From assembly GCA_019348445.1 (NCBI GenBank), contig JAHWJK010000050.1, positions 3,021 to 11,796 of the forward strand: a DNA stretch of 8,776 nucleotides. The letters run 5' to 3'. Source of the DNA: Actinomycetota bacterium. GTDB taxonomy: Bacteria > Actinomycetota > CADDZG01 > WHSQ01. Positions 7,857 through 8,776 of the stretch are shown one piece after another (within the stretch, counting starts at the first letter, position 1; the number at the start of each line of letters is the position of its first letter). The notes beneath the pieces were generated by a model. It did not search any database. It was given only the letters and a program-made list of their open reading frames with translations, and had not been told where the DNA came from. A program made the position numbers and the translations under genes.

Positions 7857-7862
7857 TACCGT
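7857..7862 (+). promoter_or_regulatory. Weak candidate -10 box for a leaderless thioesterase transcript
   Basis: TACCGT fits TANNNT and lies eight bases before GTG 7871, with no Shine-Dalgarno between. A new promoter is expected somewhere in 7836-7870 because a strong terminator sits just upstream. No -35 is evident. Confidence 0.25.
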
Positions 7863-7870
7863 TCCCGGCC

Positions 7871-8677
7871 GTGACTGCGTTCGGAGACGACACGGCGATA
7901 ACGAAGATCGGCCCGGGACGCTACGAGGCAAAGATCTCCGAGAACTGGTGGGTCGTGCGCGGCCCCCACGGCGGCTATCTCGCGTCGATCTTGCTGCGCG
8001 CTCTGATCGACACCGTCGACGACTCCGAGCGCGCCCCCCGCAGTTTGACCGTTCATTACGCCACCGCGCCGCAGCCTGGACCTGCTCACATCGAGACCGA
8101 CGTCGTCCGCAGCGGGACGAGCTTGTCGACGGTCTCCGCGCGTCTCGTCCAGGACGATCGGCCGGTTGCGGTCGCGCTCGCCGCGTTCTCGAAACCGTGG
8201 AAGGGGCTCGACTACACCGATACGACGATGCCGGAGAGCGTGCCGCCGGAGCAGGGGTTCCCGATCCACGAGACCGATGGCATCCCGCCATTCGTCAAGC
8301 AGTTCCACATGATGGGGACGCTCGGAGAGATTCCGTTCTCCGGAGCAGATCATGCGAAGGTCGGCGGGTGGTTCCGACTGGCCGAGGCGGCCGTCGTCGA
8401 TCCCGTCGCGGTACCGACGCTGATGGACGCGTGGCCCCCGGTGGTCTTCCCGGTCGCCACCGAGCTCCTTATCGCACCGACGGTCGATCTGACGATCCAC
8501 TTCCGCGCCCCGTTGCCTCATGCAGGCGCGGAGCCGGACGACTACTACCTCGGTGTCTTCTGGTCGCACCTCGCTCGCGACGGGTTCTTCGAAGAGGACG
8601 GTGAGCTGTGGAGCAAGGACGGCGTCCTCCTCGCGCAATCGCGTCAGCTCGCGCTCACGCTCATGCCTCGGAAGTGA
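7871..8677 (+). CDS. Acyl-CoA thioesterase-like protein (TesB-type double hotdog)
   Basis: A 268-residue soluble protein predicted to hydrolyse acyl-CoA thioesters. The N-terminal hotdog (about 5-110) shows WWVVRGPHGGYLASILLRAL (26-45), with the HGG motif leading into the long helix, then SLTVHYATAPQPGPAHIETD (58-77) and a strand pair ending VALAAFS. The C-terminal hotdog (about 165-268) shows LMDAWPPVVFP (184-194), APTVDLTIHFRAPLP (202-216) and DGVLLAQSRQLALTLM (250-265). Aligned by eye to E. coli TesB, whose catalytic residues I recall as Asp, Thr and Gln, the counterparts would be D186, T204 and Q259. The frame can begin at TTG 7850, but GTG 7871 gives the usual short family N-terminus. 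It is separated from the RDD gene by a terminator and is probably not part of the MoxR locus. Its 3' end may overlap a convergent gene. Substrate chain length cannot be told. Confidence 0.85.
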   Translation: MTAFGDDTAITKIGPGRYEAKISENWWVVRGPHGGYLASILLRALIDTVDDSERAPRSLTVHYATAPQPGPAHIETDVVRSGTSLSTVSARLVQDDRPVAVALAAFSKPWKGLDYTDTTMPESVPPEQGFPIHETDGIPPFVKQFHMMGTLGEIPFSGADHAKVGGWFRLAEAAVVDPVAVPTLMDAWPPVVFPVATELLIAPTVDLTIHFRAPLPHAGAEPDDYYLGVFWSHLARDGFFEEDGELWSKDGVLLAQSRQLALTLMPRK

Positions 8678-8776
8678 GCGCCGCCGTCGAGGTCTGACCA
8701 AGGTAACGCGTGAGGACATTTTCGAATTCACGCGTCACGTCGAAAGTACCGGTCGTTGCGTGCGCAAGCTCGTGCA
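8661..8776 (-). CDS. Possible 3' end of an unrecognised minus-strand gene, cut by the window edge
   Basis: One minus-strand frame is open from the right edge to a TGA at 8663-8661 and encodes about 37 residues, including GTFDVTREFENVLTRYLG and ending AALTSEA. The other two minus frames stop within about 50 nt of the edge. The composition is balanced and non-repetitive, unlike the arginine-rich shadow ORFs elsewhere here, and about two thirds of third codon positions are G or C. If real, it converges on the thioesterase gene and overlaps its last 17 nt. I do not recognise the family. An HELAH string at the cut edge resembles a zinc-protease motif but is too short and too near the C-terminus to interpret. 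The alternative is that this 99-nt tail after the thioesterase is non-coding. Confidence 0.4.
   Translation of the reverse strand, partial: HELAHATTGTFDVTREFENVLTRYLGQTSTAALTSEA
8706..8735. repeat. Inverted repeat downstream of the thioesterase
   Basis: ACGCGTGA (8706-8713) and TCACGCGT (8728-8735) are perfect inverted arms of 8 bp around a 14-nt spacer that is locally AT-rich (ATTTTCGAAT). It could form a weak stem-loop that ends thioesterase transcription, or be an operator-like dyad, or be chance within a minus-strand coding end. No U-tract follows. Confidence 0.35.

Noticed and set aside
7856..8731. Minus-strand ORF (291 codons) covering the whole thioesterase gene
   Set aside because: Charged, low-quality translation with no domain, opposite a gene with clear hotdog motifs. 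The final minus-strand segment kept as a candidate is in a different frame.
8762..8776. HELAH at the truncated right-edge frame as a zinc metalloprotease motif
   Set aside because: It would lie about 35 residues from the C-terminus with no room for the third zinc ligand region typical of these enzymes; likely coincidence.

Overview
This window is high-GC DNA with actinobacterial features: GTG starts, tightly packed membrane-protein genes, apparent leaderless promoters, and a gene order typical of Actinomycetota. From memory, the order closely resembles the Mycobacterium tuberculosis region around Rv3689-Rv3695, which also has an inverted SpoIIM-family gene between a DUF58 gene and an RDD gene. 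The lineage below phylum cannot be read from the sequence. No mobile elements, CRISPR arrays, tRNAs or rRNAs were seen.

Layout. (1) 24-5409, plus strand: a five-gene operon with junctions of +2, -4, -7 and +1 nt. It encodes a GPDPase-membrane-domain/DUF4190 fusion, a DUF4129 protein, a DUF4350 protein, a MoxR AAA+ ATPase and a DUF58 protein. (2) 5381-6349, minus strand: a SpoIIM-family membrane protein whose 3' end overlaps the DUF58 gene by 29 bp. (3) 6353-7105, plus strand: an RDD-family membrane protein whose GTG start lies only 3 bp from the SpoIIM ATG. (4) 7192-7785, plus strand: a second RDD protein with a Pro/Gly/Gln-rich N-terminal tail, its own candidate promoter, a strong Shine-Dalgarno and a strong hairpin terminator. 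(5) 7871-8677, plus strand: a two-hotdog acyl-CoA thioesterase-like protein, probably unrelated to the locus. (6) The right edge may hold the 3' end of an unrecognised minus-strand gene that overlaps the thioesterase tail.

How the genes may work together. MoxR ATPases commonly pair with VWA-like partners such as DUF58 proteins, and the DUF4129, DUF4350, SpoIIM and RDD proteins are membrane proteins that recur next to that pair. The simplest reading is a membrane-associated MoxR/DUF58 chaperone module acting at the cell envelope. Its substrate is not known from the sequence. The best candidate for something previously undescribed is the regulatory layout around the inverted SpoIIM gene: it overlaps its neighbour at the 3' end, and a likely leaderless promoter for the RDD gene is embedded in its codons 2-3.
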